A DNA stretch of 64,000 nucleotides from Cymbomonas tetramitiformis (GCA_001247695.2 LGRX02034673.1:62001-126000); one strand, 5' to 3'. Counted from the first letter of the stretch, positions 9,215 to 18,254 are shown. The notes: generated from the sequence alone by a model not told the origin. A program made the numbers and translations.

Positions 9215-9575
9215 CGGGTCATCGGACGGTAATTTGATTACGACCCATTACACAAACACCCAGAACACCACCACCACCACCACCACCACCACCACCACCA
9301 CGACCCACATTACACAAACACCCAGAACACCACCACCACCACGACCCAATGCACAAAAACGGCAGACTGCAGTAAACGCACAAACTCAAATGATGAGTGC
9401 TATTCGTGCACAAAAATCCCTGAAAAAACCATCACAACAAACACCCATAAAAAAAACACCACAATTAACAGATTCACAACAACTTGTACAGGGCTTATAC
9501 AATAGACGAGCAGCGATGGGTCTGAATAATAATAATAATAATGGAAATAATAATAACAATACAGGAAATTGGTAG
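9195..9575 (+). CDS. Low-complexity Thr/Pro/Asn-rich protein with a possible WH2-like motif
   Basis: The 126-residue ORF contains a polythreonine run encoded by an ACC repeat, a proline-rich patch, and a poly-Asn C-terminus. Between them lies AQTQMMSAIRAQKSLKK. This resembles the actin-binding WH2 consensus (two hydrophobics, then I, then LKK), although the key Leu pair is Met-Met. If that is right the protein could bind actin monomers, with the proline stretch binding profilin-like partners. That is an inference from about 17 residues; low-complexity chance is a fair alternative. It ends two bases before the convergent VLTF3 gene. Confidence 0.4.
   Translation: MSAFSCNGSSDGNLITTHYTNTQNTTTTTTTTTTTTTHITQTPRTPPPPRPNAQKRQTAVNAQTQMMSAIRAQKSLKKPSQQTPIKKTPQLTDSQQLVQGLYNRRAAMGLNNNNNNGNNNNNTGNW
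9261..9344 (+). repeat. ACC trinucleotide microsatellite, with a 34-base imperfect duplication
   Basis: CCA/ACC units run from about 9266 to 9300. A segment with CACAAACACCCAGAACACCACC then occurs twice (about 9251 and 9312). The repeat encodes the polythreonine stretch and is a likely site of slippage. Confidence 0.85.
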
Positions 9576-9577
9576 AA

Positions 9578-10441
9578 TTAATTAGACACTTTTAATAAAT
9601 TTCCATGCTTTTTTTTGCAAATTTGTTGCCATATACAATCTTGTTGGTATAGCTTTTCTCTACTTTTTAATAAAGGAAATAGAGGTAAAAGTGTGTTCTC
9701 GCCTAGCAATTCACAAAATTTGTACAATATATAATTGTAACTAATTTTTTTTTTACGTTTGTCCGGGCAAACTTCTTCGAATGGTGCTTGAATTTCCATA
9801 AACATGTTGATTAGATGTTCATATAGAACATTTGATATTCTCGGCGGAGGTAGGTTATTTAGAATGTTTGTAATTTGAAACGAATGTTCATAATATTTAT
9901 TCAATTTTATTTTTTTTAGAATTTCTTTTATTTTGACATTACTTATCAATTTTTTATCGTATATACGTTGTTTAATTAATTCTATTTTTATCTTATCTAG
10001 AATTTGTTGAGGTATAACTGAATTTTCATTTGCTTGAATTTGAGATAAAATTTCTTTTAAATGATTTATTCTTTTATATGCGAAATGCACTACAATGTCG
10101 GTGTTAATTTCTTGTTCGTATGTTAATGTGTTAGTACCCATTTGTACATAATTTTCATAATATCCACAATTACAACATATAGTTATAGCTTCAAAATTAG
10201 ATATATACATATTCGACAAACATAAAGCACACGTTTCTTGTTTAACTTCTTCTATAACTTTATAGTTTTTTGATACGGTATCTAAGTATTTTGAATAATG
10301 TTTACCCTTTGTTTTATTTACATTAGCCGTACATACAAAATTATCCCATGTGTTATCTACTTTTAGTTCATCATGTTTGTCAAGTATTGTATCGTTATTG
10401 TAATCGCAAATTATATCAACATAAAGGTCCCAAATTTCCAA
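9578..10441 (-). CDS. VLTF3-like viral late transcription factor
   Basis: The 287-residue protein has the hallmarks of the poxvirus A2/VLTF3 family, a core gene of Nucleocytoviricota. A zinc ribbon (CALC near 90 and CCNCG near 108) is followed by HFAYKRINHLKEILSQIQA. Next come a helical region ending with PPRISNVLYEHLINMFMEIQAPFE and the family's C-terminal LFPLLKSREKLYQQDCIWQQICKK. It should act with the viral RNA polymerase (RPB1/RPB2 in this window) on late promoters. The first about 30 residues overlap, on the other strand, a stretch that reads as the start of topoisomerase IB, so the true N-terminus is uncertain or the junction may be a rearrangement. Confidence 0.88.
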   Translation of the reverse strand: MEIWDLYVDIICDYNNDTILDKHDELKVDNTWDNFVCTANVNKTKGKHYSKYLDTVSKNYKVIEEVKQETCALCLSNMYISNFEAITICCNCGYYENYVQMGTNTLTYEQEINTDIVVHFAYKRINHLKEILSQIQANENSVIPQQILDKIKIELIKQRIYDKKLISNVKIKEILKKIKLNKYYEHSFQITNILNNLPPPRISNVLYEHLINMFMEIQAPFEEVCPDKRKKKISYNYILYKFCELLGENTLLPLFPLLKSREKLYQQDCIWQQICKKKHGNLLKVSN

Positions 10442-11028
10442 ATGATTATCAGTATAGAAAGATCCCTTTGATTGTAAATGGTAGTAAGTACAATATAAAT
10501 CAAATATGTGAAGAATTTATATTCTTCTATATTTTACTGTTTCCTAAATATAAACATGATTCGGTATTTATAAAAAAATTTTGGAATTCATTATATAGCT
10601 ATTTACCTGTAGATATTCAACATATTATAAAAACAATGACAAAAGATATACATTCTAATTTCGGTTTTACTTATTTCAAAAATTTTAAACCTCGAAAAGT
10701 GTCAAAGATGATTTCATATGTAGATATAGACAATAGAAAATATGAAATATGTAATAATCATATAGAAAGTCCCCATATATTTATCGGGAGAGGTTCACAT
10801 CCTCTAAGAGGAACCTGTAAATTTGCTTTGACATTTTCAGATATAACGTTAAATTTATCGAAACAATACCACCATTTATTTCCAAATTTCAATGTAGTCG
10901 AAAATAAAAAGTGTTTTTGGACTTGTAGTTGGAAAGATAAAATAACGCATGAAAATAAGTATATATATCCTAAATTATCCGAATCTATTTTCGATAATAT
11001 CAGAGGTTATAAAAAAGGTCTTGATTGA
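10348..11028 (+). pseudogene. DNA topoisomerase IB, N-terminal fragment
   Basis: The frame reads QHKGPKFPNDY, then VNGSKYNINQICEEF, then HIFIGRGSHPLRG, then FWTCSWKDKITHENKYIYPKLSE. These follow in order the N-terminal domains of eukaryotic-type topoisomerase I (HKGP.F, GRG.HP, the W-W...KY stretch). The protein stops about 35 residues later, near 11028, so the catalytic domain with the Arg/His/Tyr residues is missing. The conserved frame ends near 10980, exactly where a truncated AAA ATPase from the other strand also ends. I read this as a 5' gene fragment left after a deletion or inversion, not an active enzyme. The frame upstream of about 10400 is antisense to VLTF3 and may not be coding. 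Confidence 0.7.
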
Positions 11029-11346
11029 ATATTTAAATGCGATGTAATGTATTAGACTTGTTTTTCCAGTGCCCGGTTTACCCTGAAGTAAAATACCATT
11101 TGGAAATTTGTATAAATCATTAATTTCTTTTGTCGATATCAAATTTGAAAATATATAATTCAATTCTTTTTTATATTTTTCATGTCCTATAATCTTAGTT
11201 GGTTTTGGTTTCATTAAACAATTACAAAAAATAAAATTTTCATAATAATTCAATTCTATAGATTGTGAATTATATAGAAACAGCATAGCTGTAAGAATAA
11301 AACATAAAATGGATAAATTATAATATAATTTCATAATATATCTCAT
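10975..11346 (-). pseudogene. AAA+ ATPase, N-terminal fragment (Msp1/ATAD1-like arrangement)
   Basis: The 123-residue ORF starts with a membrane helix (about residues 5-25), then a linker with a GHEKYKKELNYI segment typical of the start of an AAA domain, and Walker A GKPGTGKTS. It ends right after SDIIENRFG, where the family would continue into GES and the Walker B region. Walker B, sensor and arginine-finger motifs are absent. An N-terminal membrane anchor plus AAA domain resembles Msp1/ATAD1 or BCS1-type proteins. The break falls at about 10975-10985, the same place where the topoisomerase IB fragment loses homology. Confidence 0.65.
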
Positions 11347-11501
11347 ATTATAATAGATTGCACATTTTAACGTTTTTTTTTGTTTAAAAAAAATCTAAAA
11401 TTTCAATCATGAATTCGGAAAATCTTAACAATGAAAAAGGTGTTAAAAGTTGTAATGTAGATAATTACGATATTTTAAATCTAGAACAAAATAAATTATA
11501 T

Positions 11502-11816
11502 TGTCCCAGGGGAATTCCCAGGAGTAAACTATTATCCTCTATTATCTTGAGGAATCATATCATATATTCAGATATACTATTTAACATAAACCCAGACAGC
11601 AAGAGTTATATCATTTGCTGTCCAAGTCTGAGAGACCAACTCAGTGATCTCTCTTTATTCACCACTCTGAGCTCACAGATTATTTCCCCAACTGTTCGCT
11701 CAGGCAATGTCACATCCACTCACTAATTTCCCTAATAGTTCGCTACTCTTATTCTCATCGAAATCAGACCCCCCTACTATGGGTGTCTCAGCAGGTACGT
11801 CGTGCCTCCTGGCACA
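11502..11816 (-). repeat. LTR-A, 3' LTR
   Basis: A 315-bp repeat, TG...CA bounded. It matches the copy at 13438-13753 except for a block of about 7 substitutions and one indel clustered in 11640-11690. Confidence 0.85.
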
Positions 11817-11830
11817 ACTCTCCCCCCGTT
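11817..11830 (-). other. LTR-A polypurine tract
   Basis: Minus-strand AACGGGGGGAGAGT abuts the LTR start TGTGCC. The same tract with one change precedes the 3' LTR of LTR-B at 53436-53449, which supports its role as plus-strand primer. Confidence 0.65.
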
Positions 11831-12088
11831 AGGAGTGGACTTTCCCCTGAAACCACGACTAAAGCATAATCACACATACAATAGCGTACAGGGGTCTCGT
11901 GATTCCTCTGCTCATCAGCGTAGCAGAAGGGCTTCACCAAGGATCACGCTGCCAACGCTCATCCCGGATTCACCCAACCGCACACAACCGATATCTAAGG
12001 CAGGTCTTCAGTCTTCGTCTTCTCCTTCGAAACTCTGCTTGCCGTAGATCGGTTGCACTCGGTCCAAGGGTTATGACCGTAACATCGT

Positions 12089-12868
12089 TTACTTTCCTGC
12101 GCCTCCAAAAGTCAAGTGCTGGAACAGATGCCGCAGTAGACCCTCTGGAACTGGATACACTGCGTGTGACTTCTGCATCCCCTTCCGATGACCACTCGGT
12201 CCCAGTTGTGCAGTATCAGGGTGAACTCCTGTTGCACGTCGATGCGAACAAGGAGTCGCTGCAGAGCATTGCAGTAAGGGTTCGGGCGGAGGCGAGCTCG
12301 CCCATATACACGTAGGTTTCATGTATCGTTTCCCATACATGCAGTAGGTGCAAGTGAGGGGCGCCGGTAAATGGCTCATTACTGGCCTGAAACGCAGGGC
12401 GTCAGGGTAACGGCCCATCGGGTTCTCCACAAACCAGTGTTGAGGACGGAGATACTCGATGATGTCTAGGGTGCGTTGTACGCACGCGTCCGCTGTAACG
12501 AAATCGGGCGGACCTCCAGTGGTGCGGGCCTGACTGTACTGGGTACAAGGGGGGCTTGCCCATACCACGTCGAAGTACCCTGGGGGATACCTCCAATAAT
12601 CCCAGCTCTCAATGGCCGTCACGTGAGTCGGCCGCCAAAGCGGGTCAGCGTCCAGAGTTACCGATCTCGAGGCTGGGAAGCAGCGGGCAAACTCCTTTTC
12701 CACGGAGCCTGTTCCACTGAACAATACCAATATCCGTACTGGCCGAGTATCAAGTGCAGCGAGGGTAGTGACATATGTGACCTCGCCCTCTCTCGTCATT
12801 CCACGTTGTTCCCAAGGAAGGCATTCGTCGGTGGGGTTGGACCAAAAAGGAGTGAATGCAGCTCCCAA
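12089..12868 (-). CDS. Cytosine-C5 DNA methyltransferase (DCM-like) carried by LTR-A
   Basis: The 259-residue protein shows C5-methyltransferase motif I (LVLFSGTGSVEKEF, residues 47-60, SAM binding), motif IV with the catalytic cysteine (ASPPCTQYSQ, Cys108) and motif VI (WFVENP, Glu148). A CMYGKRYMKPTCIW segment, like those of phage-type C5 enzymes before the target recognition region, follows at about 176-189. The C-terminal motifs IX/X are short or unclear. It is the only convincing gene in the element, on the element's sense strand. C5 methyltransferases have been described inside LTR retrotransposons of some algae and dinoflagellates, so this is a known type of capture, here in a very reduced element. 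Substrate and role are unknown. Confidence 0.82.
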   Translation of the reverse strand: MGAAFTPFWSNPTDECLPWEQRGMTREGEVTYVTTLAALDTRPVRILVLFSGTGSVEKEFARCFPASRSVTLDADPLWRPTHVTAIESWDYWRYPPGYFDVVWASPPCTQYSQARTTGGPPDFVTADACVQRTLDIIEYLRPQHWFVENPMGRYPDALRFRPVMSHLPAPLTCTYCMYGKRYMKPTCIWASSPPPEPLLQCSAATPCSHRRATGVHPDTAQLGPSGHRKGMQKSHAVYPVPEGLLRHLFQHLTFGGAGK

Positions 12869-13422
12869 AAAGGCTCAAAAAGGTCTCAAAGCTCCAAGAA
12901 TTGATGAGGACTGGTAAAGTTTGGTAAAATATATCCAAAATAAGTAAAATAACTTTTCACAACCATCCAGAAGCCCAGTTATCGAAGTTGAGGAGGTGCA
13001 TCAACTCTTTTTAAGCTCTAAAAAGGGAGTGAATCCGCACATATTTTGAAGAAATAAGCTGTTTGAGGCCATACTATGAGTTGATGAAGACTAAAACAAT
13101 TGTAAATAACTCATAAAAATCGCACAAAAGTTGTTGTAAGCCATCATACCTCCCCCCCAATATGTGCCGTAGAGTTCACTTATCAGGGATGCACACGGAA
13201 GTGAGCCAAAATAGGCCAAAAACGAGTGAAACCGGTATAACCAACGACAAAAACGGTCCCGCCTCTAGGACGCTAACCCGTCAAGCCGCCAGAACAACCG
13301 GAATGCACACCAAAAACATATCAGAACGTCGCAAAGGAAGCCGAAAGCAGTTCGCCACAGGTCCAAAGTGCGCATGCAAGCACGCAAAGCGAGCGAGAGC
13401 GAGCTAAAAAGACGCTCACACG

Positions 13423-13434
13423 CCTAAGATACCA
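13423..13434 (-). other. LTR-A primer-binding site (tRNA 3' complement)
   Basis: Minus-strand TGGTATCTTAGG begins three bases after the 5' LTR. TGG at the start pairs with a tRNA CCA end, and the first seven bases match initiator-Met-type primer sites. LTR-B has TGGTATCAGCG at the same place. Confidence 0.6.
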
Positions 13435-13437
13435 AAT

Positions 13438-13753
13438 TGTCCCAGGGGAATTCCCAGGAGTAAACTATTATCCTCTATTATCTTGAGGAATCATATCATA
13501 TATTCAGATATACTATTTAACATAAACCCAGACAGCAAGAGTTATATCATTTGCTGTCCAAGTCTGAGAGACCAACTCTGTTACCTCTCTTTATTCTCTC
13601 CTCTGAGCTCACATATTATTTTCCCCAACTGTTCGCTCAGGCAATGTCACATCCACTCACTAATTTCCCTAATAGTTCGCTACTCTTATTCTCATCGAAA
13701 TCAGACCCCCCTACTATGGGTGTCTCAGCAGGTACGTCGTGCCTCCTGGCACA
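13438..13753 (-). repeat. LTR-A, 5' LTR
   Basis: A 316-bp repeat. In element orientation it starts TGTGCCAGGAGGCACG, which contains a short inverted repeat (GTGCC/GGCAC) that also begins the LTR of LTR-B. Confidence 0.85.
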
Positions 13754-13967
13754 TATATAAAGATAATGTGCAGTGTATATCTTTTAGTAAACGAGAATTA
13801 TATATAAATCTAGAAAATATTATTGTTTTACATGAAGAGTCTTATATTACGGATGATGATTAAGACATTTTTTTATGTAACAATACTAACAGTTGCTTCA
13901 TAATTTTATTATGTACATCAAAATCACGTTTTATTTCTAATAAAACCTCAACTATATTCCTATTTTT

Positions 13968-14225
13968 TTAATTTTCTGTAAATAAATGTTCCAATAAATT
14001 TGCTAAATCTGTTTCATTGTCGCTATCATCATTCGGATAATTCGGATTCATCATCGGAAATTCTGATTCATCAATAATGAACTTATCATCGTATTCTTCA
14101 TTTTCGTCATCATCTTCATCTTCATCTTCATCTTCATCTTCATCTTCTTCTGCTTCTTCAAATTTATCTTCGAGAAGTTTTTTCATTTTTGATACATCTT
14201 TGATTGATATTTCATCTTTAACCAT
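13968..14225 (-). CDS. Acidic hypothetical protein
   Basis: An 85-residue ORF with a long Glu/Asp run in the middle (GAA/GAT repeats) and a lysine-containing N-terminus (KDVSKMKKLLEDKFEEA). No domain is recognised. Acidic small proteins in such genomes often bind basic partners, but nothing here identifies one. Low complexity makes homology calls unsafe. Confidence 0.5.
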   Translation of the reverse strand: MVKDEISIKDVSKMKKLLEDKFEEAEEDEDEDEDEDEDDDENEEYDDKFIIDESEFPMMNPNYPNDDSDNETDLANLLEHLFTEN

Positions 14226-14350
14226 TCTATATGAAATGATCTATACTTTTTTATAAGCAAAATAAAACGAAAATATAAATGATATTTATAGGGCTTAGTG
14301 CAATTTGAAATAAAAAAATTCTTTGTTTAATTATATATAAAAAGATTATT

Positions 14351-14662
14351 ATGGAACCTGTTGTTGAAAAAACTGTAAATACTATAACTAAACCTATAAA
14401 TACGATTGTTCAAGATACATATGATCAAAGTCTTCAAAGTATAAATATGGGATTTAGTTTAGCATCGGCGCTTGCTTGGAATTCTTTGGTAAAAAAGGCG
14501 ATAAATACTTTTGTAAAAAATAGAGGTGGTGAATTAAAATATCATGTAATACATGCATTCACTGTAACATTCTTGACGGCTATCATTTTTTCGATTACCA
14601 AACGTATATTTAAACCAACCATAACAAAACAATCGGTAAAACCAGTCGTTGGTTTTGTTTGA
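14351..14662 (+). CDS. Small membrane-associated protein, DUF5654-like
   Basis: The 103-residue protein has an amphipathic N-terminus with FSLASALAWNSLVKKAI, then HVIHAFTVTFLTAIIFSITKRIF as a membrane helix. The ALAWN followed by a membrane helix recalls the DUF5654 family of archaea and giant viruses, which has no known function. It ends 39 bases before the RPB2-like gene on the same strand. The family call is from memory of the pattern and is moderate. Confidence 0.5.
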   Translation: MEPVVEKTVNTITKPINTIVQDTYDQSLQSINMGFSLASALAWNSLVKKAINTFVKNRGGELKYHVIHAFTVTFLTAIIFSITKRIFKPTITKQSVKPVVGFV

Positions 14663-14701
14663 ATAACTTAAAAAAAGGATTTGATAATGAAGTAATATTA
14701 G

Positions 14702-17700
14702 ATGAATACATTATCTATCTTGGATAAATATTATGATCACAAAAATTTAGCAAAGGTACATATAGATTCATATAATGAATTCATTTGCAATTCTATAAAA
14801 AATATTATAGATGAACAAAAGATAATAAATAATGATAATAATATAAACATAGAATTTAAAAATTTAAAATTTACCAGACCGGTACATATAGAAGCTGACG
14901 GAAATATAACCGTATTGTTTCCAAACGAATGTAGATTAAGAAGTTTGACATATTCATCATCATTATATGTAGATATCCATATATATAATGAAGATAAAGA
15001 AGAAGTATTCAAAAATTGTTTATTATGTAAAATACCAGTTATGATAAATTCAATATTATGTAATTTGAATATTTACAAAAACATGCGAAGTTTTGAATGT
15101 GAATATGATAGTGGGGGGTACTTCATAATAAATGGCAATGAAAAAGTGCTGATATTTCAAGAAAAAATGAGTAATAACCAACTCTATATTTTTAGAAAAA
15201 AACCACCAAGTAAGTATAATTATGTAAGTGAAATTCGTTGTTTAAAAGACATCAATAGTTTTAAGTCAACGACAACAATACTGTTAAGTATAACGTGTGC
15301 AAATAACAATAATCAATGTTTTATAAAATTTCATACGAATTGTTTAAAATATGAAATTCCATTTTTGTTGATATTTTTCATATTCGATGAAATAAACAAC
15401 ATCGATGATATAAAAACATTGTTTATAGATTCAAACGCAAGAGTTAATGCAATATTGAAAAATTGTATAAACGATTTGAATAATTGTACAAATAAAGAAG
15501 AAGCCCTAGAATTATTGAATTCCAAAACAATATATAAGACATCAACAAAATACATTTTATATGAATTGTTTCCTCATATAGATTCAACTAAACATAAGAT
15601 GAATATGCTTTTATATATGTGTAGAAAATTGATATATGCTTATATCAATAATGATTTAGAAGATGATAGGGATCATTTTAAAAATAAAAGGATAGAAACA
15701 ACCGGTAAACTAATGGGTACATTATTTAGACAATTATACAAAAGAACATATAAAGAATTTACGGGTAACTGTCTGAAAACAATTAGAAATAATAAGATGT
15801 TGAATATAACCACTTTCTTGAAAAATAAAATTATTACAAATGGATTGAAATATTCATTATCTACTGGAAATTGGGGATTGGGTAACGTGAATACAAACAT
15901 GCGTACGGGTGTCTCACAAGTATTGAATCGGTTGACGTATTCGAGTATGCTGTCACATTTACGTAGAGTAAACGCACCCATTGGTCGTGATGGTAAAATG
16001 ACAAAACCACGACAATTACATAACTCACAATGGGGTAAAATTTGTCCATCCGAGACACCTGAAGGTCAAAGTACAGGACTAGTAAAAAATCTTGCAATGT
16101 TAACTCATATATCGAGCTATGTCAATTGTCATCTATTACTCTGTTTATTATTGAGAGATTATATAAACGATACACAATCAATATCAAAAACCATTATATT
16201 CATCAATGGTAGTTTGATAGGATACACACACGAGGCTATAAAAGTTAAAGACTGTATTATAAAAAAGAGAAGAAATTTGGATATTTCATTTGATATTGGT
16301 GTATATCATGACGAAACAAAAAAAGAACTCAAAATATATACGGAAGATGGACGTATCTGCAGACCTTTGTTCATTGTAACCAATAATAAATTGAATATAC
16401 CAGACTCCGAATTTATGTCTTTACGAGAATCTACATATAGTAATATAAAATGGTTTTCTTTGTTAATTAAAGGATATATTGAATATATCGATTGTAATGA
16501 AGAAGAAAATACTCAAATTGCCATGTATCCAGACGACTTGACTAAAACTAATGCGGTTCATTATACACATTGTGAAATTCACCCTTCTAGCATATTGGGT
16601 GTATGTGCTTCTACTATTCCATTTTCGAACCACAACCAATCACCAAGAAATACATATCAATCTGCGATGGGTAAACAAGCTATGGGTGTTTATGCTTGTA
16701 ATTTTAACAACCGAATGGATACTATTGCACATGTTTTAATGTATCCTCAAAAACCTCTTGTACAAACACACACTATGAATGTATTACATACGAATGAATT
16801 ACCAGCTGGTCAAAACGCAATAGTAGCTATAGCGTCATATACCGGATATAATCAAGAAGATTCCATAATCATGAATCAAAGTTCAATAGATAGAGGATTA
16901 TTTCGAAGTATCTTCTATCGAACATATAGAGACACTTTAACTTTCAAATCGGGTAAATATAAAGAAGAATATGCAAAACCGGATAGTTCAAATTGTAAAG
17001 ATTTGAAAATTGGAAATTATGATAAAATAGGTGAAGATGGGTTTATAGAAAATGGTGTGTATGTCAAAGGAAATGACGCAATTATAGGTAAAATAATAAC
17101 ATCTTATGATAATAATAACAATACAGAATGCAAGAAAGATAACAGCGTATTTTTAAGATATAGTGAACAAGGCTATGTTGATAAGATATTAAATACGACA
17201 AATGAATATGGACAACAAACAGTGAAAATTCGAATTCGAGATGTACGGGTTCCCAAAATAGGAGATAAATTCTCGGCTCGTCACGGTCAAAAAGGGACTA
17301 TCGGTATCACTTTACCACAAGAAGATATGCCGTTCACTTCACAAGGGATCACTCCAGATATTATCATAAATCCTCACGCGATACCTTCACGTATGACAAT
17401 CGGTCAATTATTAGAATGTGTTGTTGGAAAAATAGGCTGTTTCGATGGAATTTGTAAAGACGCAACTGCTTTTACTTATTCTAAAGAAAATATCAATAAT
17501 ATTTTCCAACGTATGAGTGACCTCGGATTTGAGCGTCATGGTAATGAACGATTATATAATGGCATGAATGGTAAATTAATGGAAGGTAATATCTTTATAG
17601 GACCTACATACTACCAACGTCTGAAACATATGGTGGATGATAAAATCCATTCTCGAAATAAAGGCCCTTTGCAAATTTTAACTCGACAACCTGTCGAAGG

Positions 17701-17989
17701 ACGCACACGCGATGGTGGTTTACGCTTTGGAGAAATGGAGCGCGATTGTGTCATATCACATGGAGCTTCACATTTTTTAAAAGAACGTTTGTTTTTACAT
17801 TCAGACGCATATAGAGTTCACGTTTGTTCAATCTGTGGAATTATGTGTGAAGCCGATATGAAAAATAATGTTTACGTTTGTCAAATATGTAATTCATATA
17901 CTTCAATTAATCAAGTGCATTTACCATATGCTTGTAAACTATTGTTTCAAGAATTAATGTCTATAGGTATCACTCCTCGAATATTATAA
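14702..17989 (+). CDS. DNA-directed RNA polymerase second-largest subunit (RPB2-like)
   Basis: The 1095-residue protein is intact and of normal length for viral RPB2. Landmarks include WGKICPSETPEGQSTGLVKNLA, the QSPRNTYQSAMGKQAMG stretch, and GYNQEDSIIMNQSSIDRG (active-site region). The hybrid-binding loop GDKFSARHGQKGTIG, PHAIPSRMTIGQL, and the RDGGLRFGEMERDC clamp follow. A C-terminal zinc site has CSIC and CQIC. It pairs with the RPB1-like gene at 22951 to form the viral polymerase core. The start ATG is 31 bases after an AACTTAAAAAAA promoter-like run. Unlike RPB1, it shows no frameshift in 3.3 kb. Confidence 0.97.
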   Translation: MNTLSILDKYYDHKNLAKVHIDSYNEFICNSIKNIIDEQKIINNDNNINIEFKNLKFTRPVHIEADGNITVLFPNECRLRSLTYSSSLYVDIHIYNEDKEEVFKNCLLCKIPVMINSILCNLNIYKNMRSFECEYDSGGYFIINGNEKVLIFQEKMSNNQLYIFRKKPPSKYNYVSEIRCLKDINSFKSTTTILLSITCANNNNQCFIKFHTNCLKYEIPFLLIFFIFDEINNIDDIKTLFIDSNARVNAILKNCINDLNNCTNKEEALELLNSKTIYKTSTKYILYELFPHIDSTKHKMNMLLYMCRKLIYAYINNDLEDDRDHFKNKRIETTGKLMGTLFRQLYKRTYKEFTGNCLKTIRNNKMLNITTFLKNKIITNGLKYSLSTGNWGLGNVNTNMRTGVSQVLNRLTYSSMLSHLRRVNAPIGRDGKMTKPRQLHNSQWGKICPSETPEGQSTGLVKNLAMLTHISSYVNCHLLLCLLLRDYINDTQSISKTIIFINGSLIGYTHEAIKVKDCIIKKRRNLDISFDIGVYHDETKKELKIYTEDGRICRPLFIVTNNKLNIPDSEFMSLRESTYSNIKWFSLLIKGYIEYIDCNEEENTQIAMYPDDLTKTNAVHYTHCEIHPSSILGVCASTIPFSNHNQSPRNTYQSAMGKQAMGVYACNFNNRMDTIAHVLMYPQKPLVQTHTMNVLHTNELPAGQNAIVAIASYTGYNQEDSIIMNQSSIDRGLFRSIFYRTYRDTLTFKSGKYKEEYAKPDSSNCKDLKIGNYDKIGEDGFIENGVYVKGNDAIIGKIITSYDNNNNTECKKDNSVFLRYSEQGYVDKILNTTNEYGQQTVKIRIRDVRVPKIGDKFSARHGQKGTIGITLPQEDMPFTSQGITPDIIINPHAIPSRMTIGQLLECVVGKIGCFDGICKDATAFTYSKENINNIFQRMSDLGFERHGNERLYNGMNGKLMEGNIFIGPTYYQRLKHMVDDKIHSRNKGPLQILTRQPVEGRTRDGGLRFGEMERDCVISHGASHFLKERLFLHSDAYRVHVCSICGIMCEADMKNNVYVCQICNSYTSINQVHLPYACKLLFQELMSIGITPRIL

Positions 17990-18026
17990 ATTAAAATCTA
18001 TTTGTTATTGTATTAAAACGGATAGA

Positions 18027-18254
18027 ATGTGGAGCTTAATAACGTGTGGATTGTGTCCGAAAGATACTCAATTCGAAGATATAGATATTGATGAAAACGC
18101 TTACATTTCGCCATTTGAATTTGAATATTATTATCAGAAGAAACATAATAAACTACCAAATCATAAAGAGTGGAACAAATATATGAATTCAGACTTAAAT
18201 CACGATAAACATATTAGTTATACAGAATTCGAATCATTATTTGATAAAAAATGA
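18027..18254 (+). CDS. Small EF-hand protein
   Basis: The 75-residue protein has two EF-hand loops: DIDENAYISPFEFE (about 17-30) and DLNHDKHISYTEFE (about 57-70). Each keeps acidic or Asn residues at positions 1, 3 and 5, Ile at 8 and Glu at 12. The second loop is canonical; the first has Asn at position 5 and Tyr at 7 and may bind calcium weakly. It is a minimal paired EF-hand unit with no other domain. Its 3' end overlaps the convergent ORF at 18218. Confidence 0.75.
   Translation: MWSLITCGLCPKDTQFEDIDIDENAYISPFEFEYYYQKKHNKLPNHKEWNKYMNSDLNHDKHISYTEFESLFDKK

Larger units (their letters stand above)
11502..13753 (-). mobile_element. LTR-A: LTR retroelement carrying a DNA methyltransferase gene, minus orientation
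   Basis: The element has two direct repeats of about 315 bp that begin TG and end CA, and a 5-bp target duplication TATAT (11497-11501 and 13754-13758). On the minus strand the order is LTR (13753-13438), a tRNA primer-binding-like TGGTATCTTAGG (13434-13423), a leader, the methyltransferase ORF (12868-12089), and a polypurine tract (11830-11817) directly before the second LTR. No gag, protease, integrase or reverse transcriptase is seen in the 1.6-kb interior, so it would depend on another element for movement. It is much more GC-rich than the flanking viral DNA. Confidence 0.85.
11409..13863 (+). pseudogene. Short viral ORF split by the LTR-A element
   Basis: The 5' part runs from the ATG at 11409 to 11501 and the 3' part from 13754 to the TAA at 13861-13863. 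The five bases TATAT occur on both sides of the element. Counting them once, the two parts join in the same frame and would encode about 66 residues with no recognised domain. Exact frame recovery is good evidence that the element inserted into an intact ORF and that little has changed since. Confidence 0.6.

Noticed and set aside
9219..9413. Minus-strand ORF with long glycine and tryptophan runs
   Set aside because: Antisense shadow of the ACC microsatellite.
12402..12904. Alternative ORFs on both strands within the methyltransferase region
   Set aside because: They overlap the methyltransferase ORF, which has recognisable motifs, and show none themselves.
13438..13753. Reading LTR-A in the plus orientation
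   Set aside because: Primer site, polypurine tract and methyltransferase gene are all on the minus strand, so the element runs minus.
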